Positions 1-9,990 of a DNA stretch of 64,000 nucleotides are shown here, piece after piece. The notes below the pieces were generated by a model. The model was not told the DNA's origin. It was given only the letters and a program-made list of their open reading frames with translations, and searched no databases. Both the position numbers and the translations under genes were made by a program. Every line of letters starts with the position of its first letter. Within the stretch, counting starts at the first letter, position 1. This stretch comes from Bacteroidetes bacterium RIFCSPLOWO2_12_FULL_37_12 (lineage in GTDB: Bacteria > Bacteroidota > Bacteroidia > 2-12-FULL-37-12), in the NCBI GenBank assembly GCA_001769655.1, contig MEPC01000017.1, positions 26,157 to 90,156 on the forward strand, in the 5' to 3' direction.

Positions 1-1449
1 GAAAAAATAAACTGGTGGATTCACATTTCATTAATTTTTATTTTTCTGAATGTTCTCCCGTTATCGAAGCATTTTCATGTCATTCTTTCCATTCCGAATG
101 TTTTTCTTTCACGGATGGAACCAAAAACAAAACTAAACTCACTTCCGAGTGTCACTAATGAGGTGAAACAAATGTTAGACCCCTCGTTTCAACTCATTGT
201 AATCAGTGACACACCCAAACGCTTTGGGGTAAAAGATGTTGAAGATGTTACCTGGAAAAATTATCTGGATGCACTAACCTGTACAGAATGTGGCAGATGC
301 ACTTCTGTTTGTCCGGCAAATATTACCGGAAAAAAACTTTCACCCAGAAAAATATTTATTGATTTACGTGCCCGCATGAAAGAAAAAGGACCCGGCTTGT
401 TAAAATCAGGTGTAGAATATAGTGACCAACGAGCTTTGCTCGGAGATTTTATTTCCGCAGAAGAACTATGGGCTTGCACAACCTGTAATGCCTGCGTTGA
501 AGAATGTCCTGTCAACATAGACCATCCTTCTTTAATAGTGGATATGCGCCGATATTTAGTGATGGAAGAATCCAAAGCTCCTGCATTATTGAACACTATG
601 TTTACTAATCTCGAAAATAACGGAGCACCCTGGCAATTTCCGGCAGACGACCGCATGTTATGGGCTGAAGGTCTTGATATACCCACGATGGCAGATTTAT
701 CTGCAAAAGGCGAATCACCGGATATTTTATTCTGGGTAGGATGTTCCGGTAGTTTCGATGAGCGCTATAAATCAGTTACCAGGGCATTCGCAACTATATT
801 AAAATTCGCCGGGATAAAATTTGCTGTTCTGGGAACTGAAGAATCGTGTACGGGTGACCCAGCTAAACGGGCGGGAAATGAATTTATTGCTCAATTGCTT
901 GCATTAGGAAATATTCAAACTTTAAATCGTTATAACATTAAAAAAATTGTTACTGCCTGTCCGCATTGTTTTAACACGCTTTTAAATGAATACCCTGATT
1001 TAGGTGGAAACTATGAAGTGATTCATCATACAACCTTGTTGAAACAATTAATTGATAATGGCAATATACACTTCCATGATAGCCCCTCTTCAAATCCCAA
1101 AAAAATAACTTATCATGATTCCTGTTATCTGGGAAGAGGCAATGGAATTTATTCAGCTCCCAGAGCGGTTATAGAAAAATTGAATACAGAAGTTATAGAA
1201 ATGAAAAGTTCTAAAAGCCATGGATTATGTTGCGGTGCGGGTGGTGCACAAATGTTTAAAGAAGAAGAAAAAGGTAAAAAAGGAGTAAATATAGAAAGAA
1301 CGGAGCAAGCGCTTGAAACCGGAGCCGATGTAATAGCTACGGCTTGTCCTTTCTGTATGACCATGATGAATGACGGGCTAAAGGAAAAAAATAAAGAAGA
1401 AAACATTCAGGTACTTGATGTAGCCGAATTAGTGGCGAAACGGTTATAG
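1..1449 (+). CDS. (Fe-S)-binding protein, heterodisulfide reductase/GlpC-like (5' truncated by window edge)
   Basis: Frame 1 is open from base 1 (EKINWWIHISLIFIFLNVLPLSKHFHVILS...) into the 115..1449 ORF. Two 4Fe-4S motifs (CTECGRCTSVCP, CTTCNACVEECP) and CCG-type cysteine motifs (SCYLGRGN, CCGAGGAQMF, CPFCMTMM). Confidence 0.9.
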   Translation, partial: EKINWWIHISLIFIFLNVLPLSKHFHVILSIPNVFLSRMEPKTKLNSLPSVTNEVKQMLDPSFQLIVISDTPKRFGVKDVEDVTWKNYLDALTCTECGRCTSVCPANITGKKLSPRKIFIDLRARMKEKGPGLLKSGVEYSDQRALLGDFISAEELWACTTCNACVEECPVNIDHPSLIVDMRRYLVMEESKAPALLNTMFTNLENNGAPWQFPADDRMLWAEGLDIPTMADLSAKGESPDILFWVGCSGSFDERYKSVTRAFATILKFAGIKFAVLGTEESCTGDPAKRAGNEFIAQLLALGNIQTLNRYNIKKIVTACPHCFNTLLNEYPDLGGNYEVIHHTTLLKQLIDNGNIHFHDSPSSNPKKITYHDSCYLGRGNGIYSAPRAVIEKLNTEVIEMKSSKSHGLCCGAGGAQMFKEEEKGKKGVNIERTEQALETGADVIATACPFCMTMMNDGLKEKNKEENIQVLDVAELVAKRL

Positions 1450-1494
1450 AGGTATATGGGTATAGGGGAATAGGGATATAGGGATATTTGTGTA

Positions 1495-1516
1495 GCGACG
1501 CGGTGCACCGTGTCGC
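1495..1516. repeat. Intergenic GCACC-core palindrome, copy 1
   Basis: gcgacgcggtgcaccgtgtcgc. Confidence 0.85.
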
Positions 1517-1611
1517 GTTTAGGTATATACTATTAATTTATAAATTTCCTCAGGTATCATGATTATTCAATCCGATTCATTATATTTGCAACAATTTTAA
1601 TCAACGTTTTT

Positions 1612-2304
1612 ATGAAAAACTGCCTCACCTATTTATCCCTTTGCTTAGTCCTGATTTTTTCTATGTCTGCCACCCATTCGGTTTTCGCGCAAGATGAAGA
1701 TGAAAATGAGGAAGAAAACAAACAAAAAAATGACGATAAAGGACCCCATAAAAGTATTTATGGGCATAACATATTCAAGGTAAACATCCCCGACCTGTTA
1801 TTTGCCGGTAATGCCGGAGCTGAATATGAAAGGTATATAAACGATGATTTTTCAGCGCAACTTGGATTTATCTATGGATTTTCACCTGATAAAACATTAA
1901 CACAGGTAAATCTGTACAGGCAGGTTTTAAATTTTGAAATTACCGGTAAATGGTATTATTTCGGTAATGATTTTAATAAAAAATGGTCACCTGTGGGCAC
2001 TTATTTTGGAGTATTTTTCAGATATGGGATAGTGGATACATGGGAAAATCCTGATAATCCTCTCAGTGAGCGAAATCCAAAATATCCTTTTAAAGGAAAT
2101 ATATATTGGCCTGGATTAATAGCAGGTCGTCAATGGGTTTTTTCAAATTGGTCCTTTGACATTTTCTTTGCCGCCGGTTACAGATTCACTGCTTTTGACA
2201 ATGAACCCTTTGAACCAAAACCAACATGGCAAATAAGTGAAGGATTCAATATTCGCCAATTTGCGGGTATTAAATTTGGATTATCAGCCGGTTATAATTT
2301 TTAA
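1612..2304 (+). CDS. Hypothetical outer-membrane beta-barrel-like protein with signal peptide
   Basis: N-terminal signal peptide ending SVFAQ; aromatic alternating strands; TATATTTG-like promoter upstream. Confidence 0.6.
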   Translation: MKNCLTYLSLCLVLIFSMSATHSVFAQDEDENEEENKQKNDDKGPHKSIYGHNIFKVNIPDLLFAGNAGAEYERYINDDFSAQLGFIYGFSPDKTLTQVNLYRQVLNFEITGKWYYFGNDFNKKWSPVGTYFGVFFRYGIVDTWENPDNPLSERNPKYPFKGNIYWPGLIAGRQWVFSNWSFDIFFAAGYRFTAFDNEPFEPKPTWQISEGFNIRQFAGIKFGLSAGYNF

Positions 2305-2305
2305 C

Positions 2306-3046
2306 ATGAATTTCAACTTTTTATCTTCCTGCGGTAAATTTGGTTACGAAACGCTTCAAATTTTTTTATCATTCAGGTACATTTTCAAGGACCATAAACG
2401 GATTGCGTTTCAACTCGACCATATCGGAGTTAAATCCATCCCATTAGTAGCGTTTATAGGAATGTTTGCCGGAGGCATTGTTGCATGGCAAGCCGCCGCC
2501 CAGTTCAAGGGCATGGTTTCTCTTTCATTACTTGGTGGCGCCAGTAGCAGGGCTATTGCCATGGAGATGGGACCCGTACTTACTTCTTTGATTGTCGCAG
2601 GAAGAGTAGGCGCTTCCATGACCGCCGAAATTGGTACCATGAATATTACCGAGCAACTTGATGCACTCAGGTGCATGGCTATTAAGCCAACCCGTTATAT
2701 CGCAATGCCCCGTGTTTTCTCCATGATGATTATGCTTCCTCTTCTTGTATTAATGGCAAATGTTATTGGAGTTATCGGTTCTTATCTTGTAGCTAAAATG
2801 TTTCTTGACATGAGCGCATTCCAGTTTTTTGAATCGGTTCTTGGGATGTTCAGATTATCTGATTTATCAAGTGGACTTATAAAATCATTTGGTTTTGCTT
2901 TGATAATATCAGTTACTTCCTGTTATCTGGGAATGAATGATGTGAAAGGAGCTAAGGGTGTTGGGGAGGCAACTATTAAATCATTTGTTTTTTCATCCTT
3001 ATCGATTCTGGTTTTCGATTTTATAATCTGGATTTTGATTTATTAA
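2306..3046 (+). CDS. MlaE-family ABC transporter permease
   Basis: EMGPVLTSLIVAGRVGASMTAEIGTMNITEQLDAL is typical of MlaE permeases; start placed at the ATG at 2306 after the preceding stop. Confidence 0.88.
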   Translation: MNFNFLSSCGKFGYETLQIFLSFRYIFKDHKRIAFQLDHIGVKSIPLVAFIGMFAGGIVAWQAAAQFKGMVSLSLLGGASSRAIAMEMGPVLTSLIVAGRVGASMTAEIGTMNITEQLDALRCMAIKPTRYIAMPRVFSMMIMLPLLVLMANVIGVIGSYLVAKMFLDMSAFQFFESVLGMFRLSDLSSGLIKSFGFALIISVTSCYLGMNDVKGAKGVGEATIKSFVFSSLSILVFDFIIWILIY

Positions 3047-3128
3047 TGTGTCTTTAAAAAAAAGTATCAAAAAATTTAAAAATTGCAATTATTTCAAAAT
3101 TAATATTTACTTTTGCCTTTTCTTTAAA

Positions 3129-5660
3129 ATGCCCGCTTTTACACAGTCCCGGAATCCATTGAAATTCTCATTTTATTTATACATCCTTGCGGTAATAAGC
3201 ACTTTTACCGGTTGTAATACAGGTGCAAAACTTCTCAAGGAAGGAGATAATGAGTTTCGTTCTGCCAATTATTTCCCAGCTATTGAAAAATACAAACTTG
3301 CACAAGAAAAACTTACAAAAGACCCAAATATCCCATTTAAAATTGCAGAATCCTTTCGTTTGGCAAATAAAATTTTTGATTCGGAAACGTATTATCAGGA
3401 TGCAGACGCCAGAGGGTGCAAAATGAATTCATTACCATTCTACTATGGGATGTCACTGAAAACCAATGGAAAATATGATGAAGCGGCTCAGCAATTTAAA
3501 AATTATGTTTCACAGGCAGATGATCCTGACTTAAAATCCGCCGCCGCTTTTGAAATTGCAAATTTGAATGAGATTAAAAAACTTGCTGAAAAAAATACCC
3601 GGAATAAAATTAAAAATTTCTCCGCCATAAATACTTCTGCTTCGGAATTTTGCCCCGTGCTGATTAAAACAGGGCTTATTTTTTCATCTTCAAGAGGCGA
3701 GAATAATCCTACCTTCCTCACCGATGGCTCAAAATTTACTGATTTATACCGTGTTACTATAGAAAATGATGGAAATGTCAGCAATCCTGAACCGGTTGGA
3801 AGTCCTATAAATACACCAAACGCCCATGAAGCCACTACTGCTATTTCTTTAGATGGCAAAACGATGCTTTTTACAAGAAGTAATACGGGAATAAAAGATG
3901 ACGGAGTTGAAACAAATATTTATGAAACAAAACTTGAATTTGAAGAGTGGACAGCTCCTGCCAAATTAGCAATCAACGGAGATACAACCTGGGAATCGTC
4001 ACCGGCTTTTTCCTTAGATAATAATACTTTGTATTTTTCATCGAATCGTGAAGGTGGATTTGGAGGTCTTGACTTATACAAAGCAACCAAAGTGAACGGC
4101 GAATGGGGAAATGTTCAAAACCTCGGCTCCACTATAAACACAAGTGGCAACGAAGTATTTCCGGTTTTTGGTCACGATGGCACTCTTTATTTTTCTTCCG
4201 ATAGGCATGTTGGACTAGGAAATCTCGATATCTTTTATTCAAAACCAGATGGCAATACCTTCAGCAAGCCCTTAAACATGGGACCTCCTATTAATTCTCC
4301 TTTTGATGATTTTCATTTGGTAATGGATGAGTTGGAAACCAAAGGGTATTTTTCCTCCAACCGTGCGGGTGGATCAGGAGATGATGATATTTATGAAGTG
4401 GAATTAGTCCCACTGACATTTGGAGTAGATGGATTGGTTTTTGAAGTTCTTCCTGAAACCAAAGATACCGTACCTGTTACCTCAGCCAGAGTGCGCTTGA
4501 TTAAAGAGGCAACACAAATTGATGAGTTTATTACCAAAGAAGATGGTAAATTTTCTTTTGAACTTTCCCAGGAAAGTGATTTTGAAATAATTGGAACAAA
4601 GACCGCTTATTTTACAAAAACGCAGACAGTTACAACCAAAGGGTTAACTCAATCCACAAAAATTCTTGTGAAGATTTTGCTGGAACTTGAAAAAATTGAT
4701 ACTACTAAATATTATAAAGTGGATAATATTTATTACGATTATGATAAAGCAGATATCCGAGTTGATGCCGCCGCACAATTAGAGCGAGTGGATAATAAAA
4801 ACCCGGGTCTGATTCAGATACTCAAAGAAAATCCCGGTATTTCCATAGAACTTCATTCTCATACCGATTCACGGGGAACTGATGAATATAACAATGACCT
4901 TTCTCAACGAAGAGCAGAATCAGCTGTTAATTTTATTTCCATAAGAAAAATTGATAAAAAACGAATGAAGCCAAAGGGATTTGGTGAGTCAAAGCCGCTT
5001 ATTCCAAATGCTGAAACTGCCATTGAGCACCAGATAAACAGACGAACAGAATTCAAAGTTTTTGCCATTGACCCAACCAAAGAATACCAATACGAAGGTC
5101 CAACAGGGCAATCTTCAGATGCACCTAAAAAGCAAGAACCTGCAAAGAATGAAAAAACACAATTAACCAAACCGGAGCCAGTTGTACCTCCTCAAAAGCA
5201 AGTGTCTCTAATAGAAAAGAAACCGGTTGAGCCAATAAAAACTACTCCTTTATCACCAACAAAAACAGCAAAAAAAGATAGTGTCTCCAAAAAGCCGGTT
5301 CTTGTAAGTCCTACTCAAACACAACCTGCTCCTATTACTCCTGCTCCAGTCGAAAAAACTAATCCTACACCGGCTCCAGCTAATGCAATAACTCCTCCTG
5401 TAACTCCTCCTGCTAAAACACCAGAACCGGTTCAAACCGAACCAGCCCCAACTCCTGTTCCTATGTCTCCACAAGATACAACTGAAACTGAAATAAAGGA
5501 TGAAGAAATTAAATCTGAGACAACTCCACCCGATCCAACTGCGCCTGTTACAACTGAAAAAAGTGATACAGTGAAACCTATTAAGATAGAAAAACCTGTA
5601 ACCACACCCACTGAACCCGATACTACCAAAAAGAAAGACGACTCCGATGACGATTGGTAA
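3129..5660 (+). CDS. TPR + PD40 beta-propeller + OmpA-like C-terminal domain lipoprotein (PorE-like), with Pro/Thr/Lys-rich tail
   Basis: Lipobox-like STFTGC; PD40 segments (SSPAFSLDNNTLYFSSNREGGFGGLDLY); OmpA motif (HSHTDSRGTDEYNNDLSQRRAESAV). The ORF opens at 3048; the ATG at 3129 fits a signal peptide better. Confidence 0.8.
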   Translation: MPAFTQSRNPLKFSFYLYILAVISTFTGCNTGAKLLKEGDNEFRSANYFPAIEKYKLAQEKLTKDPNIPFKIAESFRLANKIFDSETYYQDADARGCKMNSLPFYYGMSLKTNGKYDEAAQQFKNYVSQADDPDLKSAAAFEIANLNEIKKLAEKNTRNKIKNFSAINTSASEFCPVLIKTGLIFSSSRGENNPTFLTDGSKFTDLYRVTIENDGNVSNPEPVGSPINTPNAHEATTAISLDGKTMLFTRSNTGIKDDGVETNIYETKLEFEEWTAPAKLAINGDTTWESSPAFSLDNNTLYFSSNREGGFGGLDLYKATKVNGEWGNVQNLGSTINTSGNEVFPVFGHDGTLYFSSDRHVGLGNLDIFYSKPDGNTFSKPLNMGPPINSPFDDFHLVMDELETKGYFSSNRAGGSGDDDIYEVELVPLTFGVDGLVFEVLPETKDTVPVTSARVRLIKEATQIDEFITKEDGKFSFELSQESDFEIIGTKTAYFTKTQTVTTKGLTQSTKILVKILLELEKIDTTKYYKVDNIYYDYDKADIRVDAAAQLERVDNKNPGLIQILKENPGISIELHSHTDSRGTDEYNNDLSQRRAESAVNFISIRKIDKKRMKPKGFGESKPLIPNAETAIEHQINRRTEFKVFAIDPTKEYQYEGPTGQSSDAPKKQEPAKNEKTQLTKPEPVVPPQKQVSLIEKKPVEPIKTTPLSPTKTAKKDSVSKKPVLVSPTQTQPAPITPAPVEKTNPTPAPANAITPPVTPPAKTPEPVQTEPAPTPVPMSPQDTTETEIKDEEIKSETTPPDPTAPVTTEKSDTVKPIKIEKPVTTPTEPDTTKKKDDSDDDW

Positions 5661-6813
5661 TTATTCTCTCCGAGGGGTTTCTTCCTCAAAAGAGGATGTT
5701 CACAAAGCCATAAAAAATTTAGATAAAGGCATTTACCCGAATGCATTTTGCAAAATACTGCCCGATTATCTGGGAAATAATAAAAATTATTGTAATATTC
5801 TCCATGCCGACGGCGCCGGTACAAAACCCGTATTGGCTTACCTGCATTGGAAAGAATTTAAAGACCCCGAAATCTGGAAAGGGATTATTCAGGATGCTAT
5901 AGTAATGAATCTCGATGACCTGTTATGCGTCGGTGCCACCGGTCCCTTTCTGTTATCATCGCTGATTGCTCGAAATAAATATAAAATTGAAGGAGAGGTA
6001 ATAAGTCATTTAATCAGTGCCACTCAAAAAATAATCAATGAATTTAAAAAATCTGGAATAAAAATTATACTTACCGGTGGTGAAACGGAGGACGTGGGTG
6101 ATGTGGTAAAAACGTTGAGTGTGAATTTCACCATGGCTTGCCGTATGAAAAGAATTGAAGTAATTCCTGTTAATATAGAGCCGGGCGATGTCATAGTAGG
6201 ACTGTCTTCTTCGGGAGTTACCAAGTATGAAAAGGATTTTAACAGTGGCATTGGATGCAATGGTTTAACTTCAGCCAGACATGATTTGCTTTCAAAACAT
6301 TATAGTATAAAATATCCAGAAAGTTATGACACGGAAATTCCGGAAAATCTTGTTTATTCCGGAAAAAACAAACTGAATCAAAAAAAATCAGGAGTGAATC
6401 CTGATATTACTAATTATTTGCTTTCTCCTACAAGAACATATTCGCCATTATTACTCGAAATTTTTAAATACGATAGAAAAAAAATTAATGGAATCATTCA
6501 TTGTACCGGTGGGGGTCAAACCAAAGTACTGCATTTTATAAAAAGTAATCATGTCATAAAGAATAATTTATTTCCTATCCCACCCGTTTTTAGTTTAATT
6601 AAGGAACAAAGCCAAACACAATGGGAGGAAATGTACAAGGTTTTTAACATGGGACACCGGATGGAGATTTATACCAATGAAAGTGTTGCCAATACGATTA
6701 TCAAAAAATCTCGTAAATTTGGAATAGATGCCCGAATCATTGGTTACGTAGAAAAAAGTAAAACAAAAAAACTTTCCATAATGACTGAGCATGGAGATTT
6801 TGTTTATTCATGA
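5647..6813 (+). CDS. purM: Phosphoribosylformylglycinamidine cyclo-ligase (AIR synthase)
   Basis: N-terminus YSLRGVSSSKEDVHKAI, HADGAGTKP, GGETEDVGDVV; overlaps the previous gene by 14 nt. Confidence 0.82.
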   Translation: MTIGNYSLRGVSSSKEDVHKAIKNLDKGIYPNAFCKILPDYLGNNKNYCNILHADGAGTKPVLAYLHWKEFKDPEIWKGIIQDAIVMNLDDLLCVGATGPFLLSSLIARNKYKIEGEVISHLISATQKIINEFKKSGIKIILTGGETEDVGDVVKTLSVNFTMACRMKRIEVIPVNIEPGDVIVGLSSSGVTKYEKDFNSGIGCNGLTSARHDLLSKHYSIKYPESYDTEIPENLVYSGKNKLNQKKSGVNPDITNYLLSPTRTYSPLLLEIFKYDRKKINGIIHCTGGGQTKVLHFIKSNHVIKNNLFPIPPVFSLIKEQSQTQWEEMYKVFNMGHRMEIYTNESVANTIIKKSRKFGIDARIIGYVEKSKTKKLSIMTEHGDFVYS

Positions 6814-6821
6814 TGACTCAT

Positions 6822-6845
6822 TTCGTTTGTGTGGACACAAACGAA
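6822..6845. terminator. Perfect hairpin between the purM-like gene and the lipoprotein gene
   Basis: ttcgtttgtgt-gg-acacaaacgaa; no clear T tract, so terminator role is tentative. Confidence 0.5.
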
Positions 6846-6854
6846 GGCGATATA

Positions 6855-6889
6855 TGACTAATGACTAATGACTAATAACTAATGACTAA
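6855..6889 (+). repeat. 7-bp tandem repeat (TGACTAA x5)
   Basis: tgactaatgactaatgactaataactaatgactaa directly before the 6896 ATG. Confidence 0.9.
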
Positions 6890-6895
6890 TGCCCA

Positions 6896-7849
6896 ATGAA
6901 TCTTTTCCCTTTTATACTATTTTTCATACTTACATTCTCCTCCTGCACTTTCAGAGATAATCCAACGCCCGTTCCTGAAGAAAAACCATTTAATAAAATT
7001 TACATTTCCTTTAAAAATTTCAAGCCATTAACCAATGGTTCTGTCTATACAGCATGGGTGCAGTTGAATAATAAAATATCCATTGCAGGTAAATTTTATT
7101 TAGACACGACAGGAAATGTTTTTAAGGATTCCACTTCCATAGGTTTTGTTTCCAATGCTTTGTTTGCTCTTTCTCAAGATGTAGGAAACGCGGAGCGTTT
7201 TTTCATTACATTAGAAAATAATAATGACAAGGATACGATCCCATCATCCCTGATAGTTGTGTCAGGAAATTTTATTAATAAGTCAGCCACTTGTCTTGCC
7301 TTAACCCCGAATGCCATTAACTTGAATTTTAATTTCGATTCCAGCAAATATGTGTTAGGAACTCAAACCACAATTCCATCCGATACACTTCCTTATGGAG
7401 TATGGTTTGCCGCAAGAATTGATACCAATCACAAAAACTTTAATTCTTCACTTAATTTACCGGTTCTTTCTTCAGCTTCTGACTGGATTTATGAAGGATG
7501 GCTACGGCACAAAACACAACCCGCCGATGAATGGTATTCTATGGGAAGATTTACAAATGGAAATGTAGCAGACAGTTCAAAAATCCCTCCTATGGCACCC
7601 AATCAAGTTCCGAAATCCTACCCCGGCGAAGATTTTATTTATTATAATGACACTTTGCCTGTAAACAATGGCGATTTTTCTGTACTTGTTACGCTTGAAC
7701 CGGTTAATTTCAAATCATCCATCCCATTTTTTCTAAAACTTTTTGAATCAGATATTCCATACCTTGAATTTTACAAGGACACAAGCTTAATATTAAATTC
7801 ACTCAAACCGGAAGATTTTCCGAGTGCAACGGTTAGAATAAGTCAATAG
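6896..7849 (+). CDS. Hypothetical lipoprotein
   Basis: Signal peptide with lipobox-like FSSC; complete ORF; no family recognised. Confidence 0.6.
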   Translation: MNLFPFILFFILTFSSCTFRDNPTPVPEEKPFNKIYISFKNFKPLTNGSVYTAWVQLNNKISIAGKFYLDTTGNVFKDSTSIGFVSNALFALSQDVGNAERFFITLENNNDKDTIPSSLIVVSGNFINKSATCLALTPNAINLNFNFDSSKYVLGTQTTIPSDTLPYGVWFAARIDTNHKNFNSSLNLPVLSSASDWIYEGWLRHKTQPADEWYSMGRFTNGNVADSSKIPPMAPNQVPKSYPGEDFIYYNDTLPVNNGDFSVLVTLEPVNFKSSIPFFLKLFESDIPYLEFYKDTSLILNSLKPEDFPSATVRISQ

Positions 7850-7916
7850 GATTTACGAAGTACGATTTACAAGTTGCGATTTTTAACTCGTAATTTTATT
7901 TAAAACAAAAAAAAAA

Positions 7917-8531
7917 ATGATTAAAACATTCCTATTACTCATCCTCATGTCAGCAAACTGCTATTCACAAAATTCTGATTCCATTCCGGTAGTAACTATT
8001 ACAACCGATTTTGGTGAGATAAAATTTGTTTTATCTGACAAAACACCAAAGCATAAAGAAAATTTTCTCAAACTTATTAAAGAAGGATTTTATGACGGAA
8101 CTACTTTTCATCGTATCATTCCCGGATTTATGATTCAAGGGGGCGATGGTAATTCTAAAGATACAATTCCCATGAATGACGGTACTGGTGATATGCCATA
8201 TCTTATCCCTGCTGAATTTAACGCCACTCTGAAACATTACAAAGGAGCTGTTGCCGCCGCCCGTAAAGGGGATATGGTTAATCCTACCCGTTCTTCGAGT
8301 GGGAGTCAGTTTTATATAGTACAAAATCCAACCGGTGAACACAGGTTAGACGGCGAATACACTGTTTTCGGACAAACTATTTCAGGAATGGAAGTAGTGG
8401 ATAAGATTTCCATGCAGGCAAGAGATAGAAATAACCGTCCTGTAAAAAATATAAAAATGAAAGTAACAGTTACCTATGAAGATTCGGGTTGGATGAAAAA
8501 AAATTTTCCGGAGGGGATACGTAATTATTAG
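7917..8531 (+). CDS. Cyclophilin-type peptidyl-prolyl cis-trans isomerase (exported)
   Basis: TTFHRIIPGFMIQGGDG and GSQFYIVQ cyclophilin motifs; signal peptide. Confidence 0.93.
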   Translation: MIKTFLLLILMSANCYSQNSDSIPVVTITTDFGEIKFVLSDKTPKHKENFLKLIKEGFYDGTTFHRIIPGFMIQGGDGNSKDTIPMNDGTGDMPYLIPAEFNATLKHYKGAVAAARKGDMVNPTRSSSGSQFYIVQNPTGEHRLDGEYTVFGQTISGMEVVDKISMQARDRNNRPVKNIKMKVTVTYEDSGWMKKNFPEGIRNY

Positions 8532-8541
8532 CTATCTGTTA

Positions 8542-9867
8542 CTATTCCTCCGCCGAACTTTGCATTATAACAGGAAAACTTTTTGTTGCTTTCGCTCCCA
8601 ACTCCTTTATTTTCTCGGCAGTTTTTAACATATTCCCTTTTCCGGTGTAGAGTTTTTTATAACCCTCCTGAAAAATATCCTGTGCCCGGATAAGCTCCTC
8701 TCCTACTTTTGTAAAGTCATCAGTGACACTTACCAATTTATCATACATTTCTCCACTTAAACGGGCAATCTCAAGCGTGTTTTTATTTTGATTCTCCTGC
8801 TTCCAGATATAGGCAATCGTTCTCAACGTAGCTAATAAAGTAGAAGGATATACCAACACAATGTTTTTTTCAAATGCTTCGTTATAGATAGCATGATCGG
8901 TTAGAATGGCGGCTGGTTCCACCGGAATAAATAGAAATACAAAATCGGGCGAATTGATCTGATACAAGGTTTGATAATTCTTTTGACTCAACTCTTTAAT
9001 ATGTTTCCTGAGCGCATTAAAATGTTCTTTCAAATAACCATCCTTTTCAATTTCATTTTCTGCATTAAAATATTTTTCATACGCAATCAGTGACACTTTA
9101 GAATCAATAATATAATGTTTATTCTCGGGAAGTGAAATAACAACATCCGGTTGGTACCGGCTCCCATCTTGTCCTGTAAATTGGCTTTGAATTTTGAAAT
9201 GTACATCCCTCTTAAGCCCTGATATTTCCAATATTTTCTCAAGAATGACTTCTCCCCAATTCCCACGTGTTTTGGCTTCTCCTTTTAAAGCACGGGTTAA
9301 ATTGGATGTCTCCTTTGAAATTACGTTCTGTGCTTCCCCCAGTTTGCGGATTTCAGTTTCAAGCGAAGTTCGTTGTTTGGATTCCCTGTCATAACTCTCA
9401 CTCAATTTACTTTGAAAGTCCTTTATTTTTTCGTTGAGGGTTTGAAAGGTCTGGTCAAGATTTAATTTGTTAATCTGAGTAAATTTTTCTGACTTCTCCT
9501 CCAACATCCGATTTGTGATGAGTGAGATTTCATTCAGCATTATTTTTTTCTTTTCATCTAATTCGGCTTTTTGTTGTTCAAGTTTTTCTTTTAGAAATTT
9601 GTTTTCCGAGAGCGAAGTTGTCAAAGATTGTCCGGTATCAATACGCCGGTTCCGTTCTTTTTCTAATTCCGTTTGAAGTTCTTTAATTTGCTTGATGTAT
9701 TCCTCAATTTTCGCAAGTGTCACTGCGTAATCCCGCGACAGGTTATCCTGTTTTTCTTTCGCGTTGGAAATTTCCTTAGATGCAATAAATCGGGAGATTA
9801 GGAAGCCGGTAATTAAGCCGGTGGCTGTAGCGATTAATAGGGGGAAGATTTCCATGGTTTTGAACAA
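8542..9867 (-). CDS. rmuC: DNA recombination protein RmuC
   Basis: N-terminal TM, coiled coil, then GNWGEVILEKILEISGL, YQPDVVISLPENKHYIIDSKVSLIAYEKY, FLFIPVEPA. Confidence 0.93.
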   Translation of the reverse strand: MFKTMEIFPLLIATATGLITGFLISRFIASKEISNAKEKQDNLSRDYAVTLAKIEEYIKQIKELQTELEKERNRRIDTGQSLTTSLSENKFLKEKLEQQKAELDEKKKIMLNEISLITNRMLEEKSEKFTQINKLNLDQTFQTLNEKIKDFQSKLSESYDRESKQRTSLETEIRKLGEAQNVISKETSNLTRALKGEAKTRGNWGEVILEKILEISGLKRDVHFKIQSQFTGQDGSRYQPDVVISLPENKHYIIDSKVSLIAYEKYFNAENEIEKDGYLKEHFNALRKHIKELSQKNYQTLYQINSPDFVFLFIPVEPAAILTDHAIYNEAFEKNIVLVYPSTLLATLRTIAYIWKQENQNKNTLEIARLSGEMYDKLVSVTDDFTKVGEELIRAQDIFQEGYKKLYTGKGNMLKTAEKIKELGAKATKSFPVIMQSSAEE

Positions 9868-9889
9868 AGGTAAGTAATATTTTATATAG

Positions 9890-9990
9890 AAATGGTTAGA
9901 TGGTTAGATAGTTAGATGGTTGACTGAAAACAATTAAGCATATACCTCTATACCCCTATACCCTATACCCTATACCCCTATATCCTCTAA
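9890..9990. repeat. Adjacent ATGGTTAG and CTATACCC microsatellites
   Basis: atggttagatggttagatagttagatgg followed by atacctctatacccctataccctataccctatacccc. Confidence 0.85.

Noticed and set aside
261-686. 141-aa antisense ORF
   Set aside because: Fully antisense to the Fe-S oxidoreductase; no recognisable motif.
5253-5474. 73-aa Arg/Ser/Trp-rich antisense ORF
   Set aside because: Antisense to the low-complexity Pro/Thr/Lys tail of the OmpA-family protein.
2492-8260. GCCGCCGCC words as a second iterated DNA motif
   Set aside because: Occurrences I checked on the + strand (2490, 3540, 4764, 8248) all encode Ala-Ala in one frame, so codon usage explains them.
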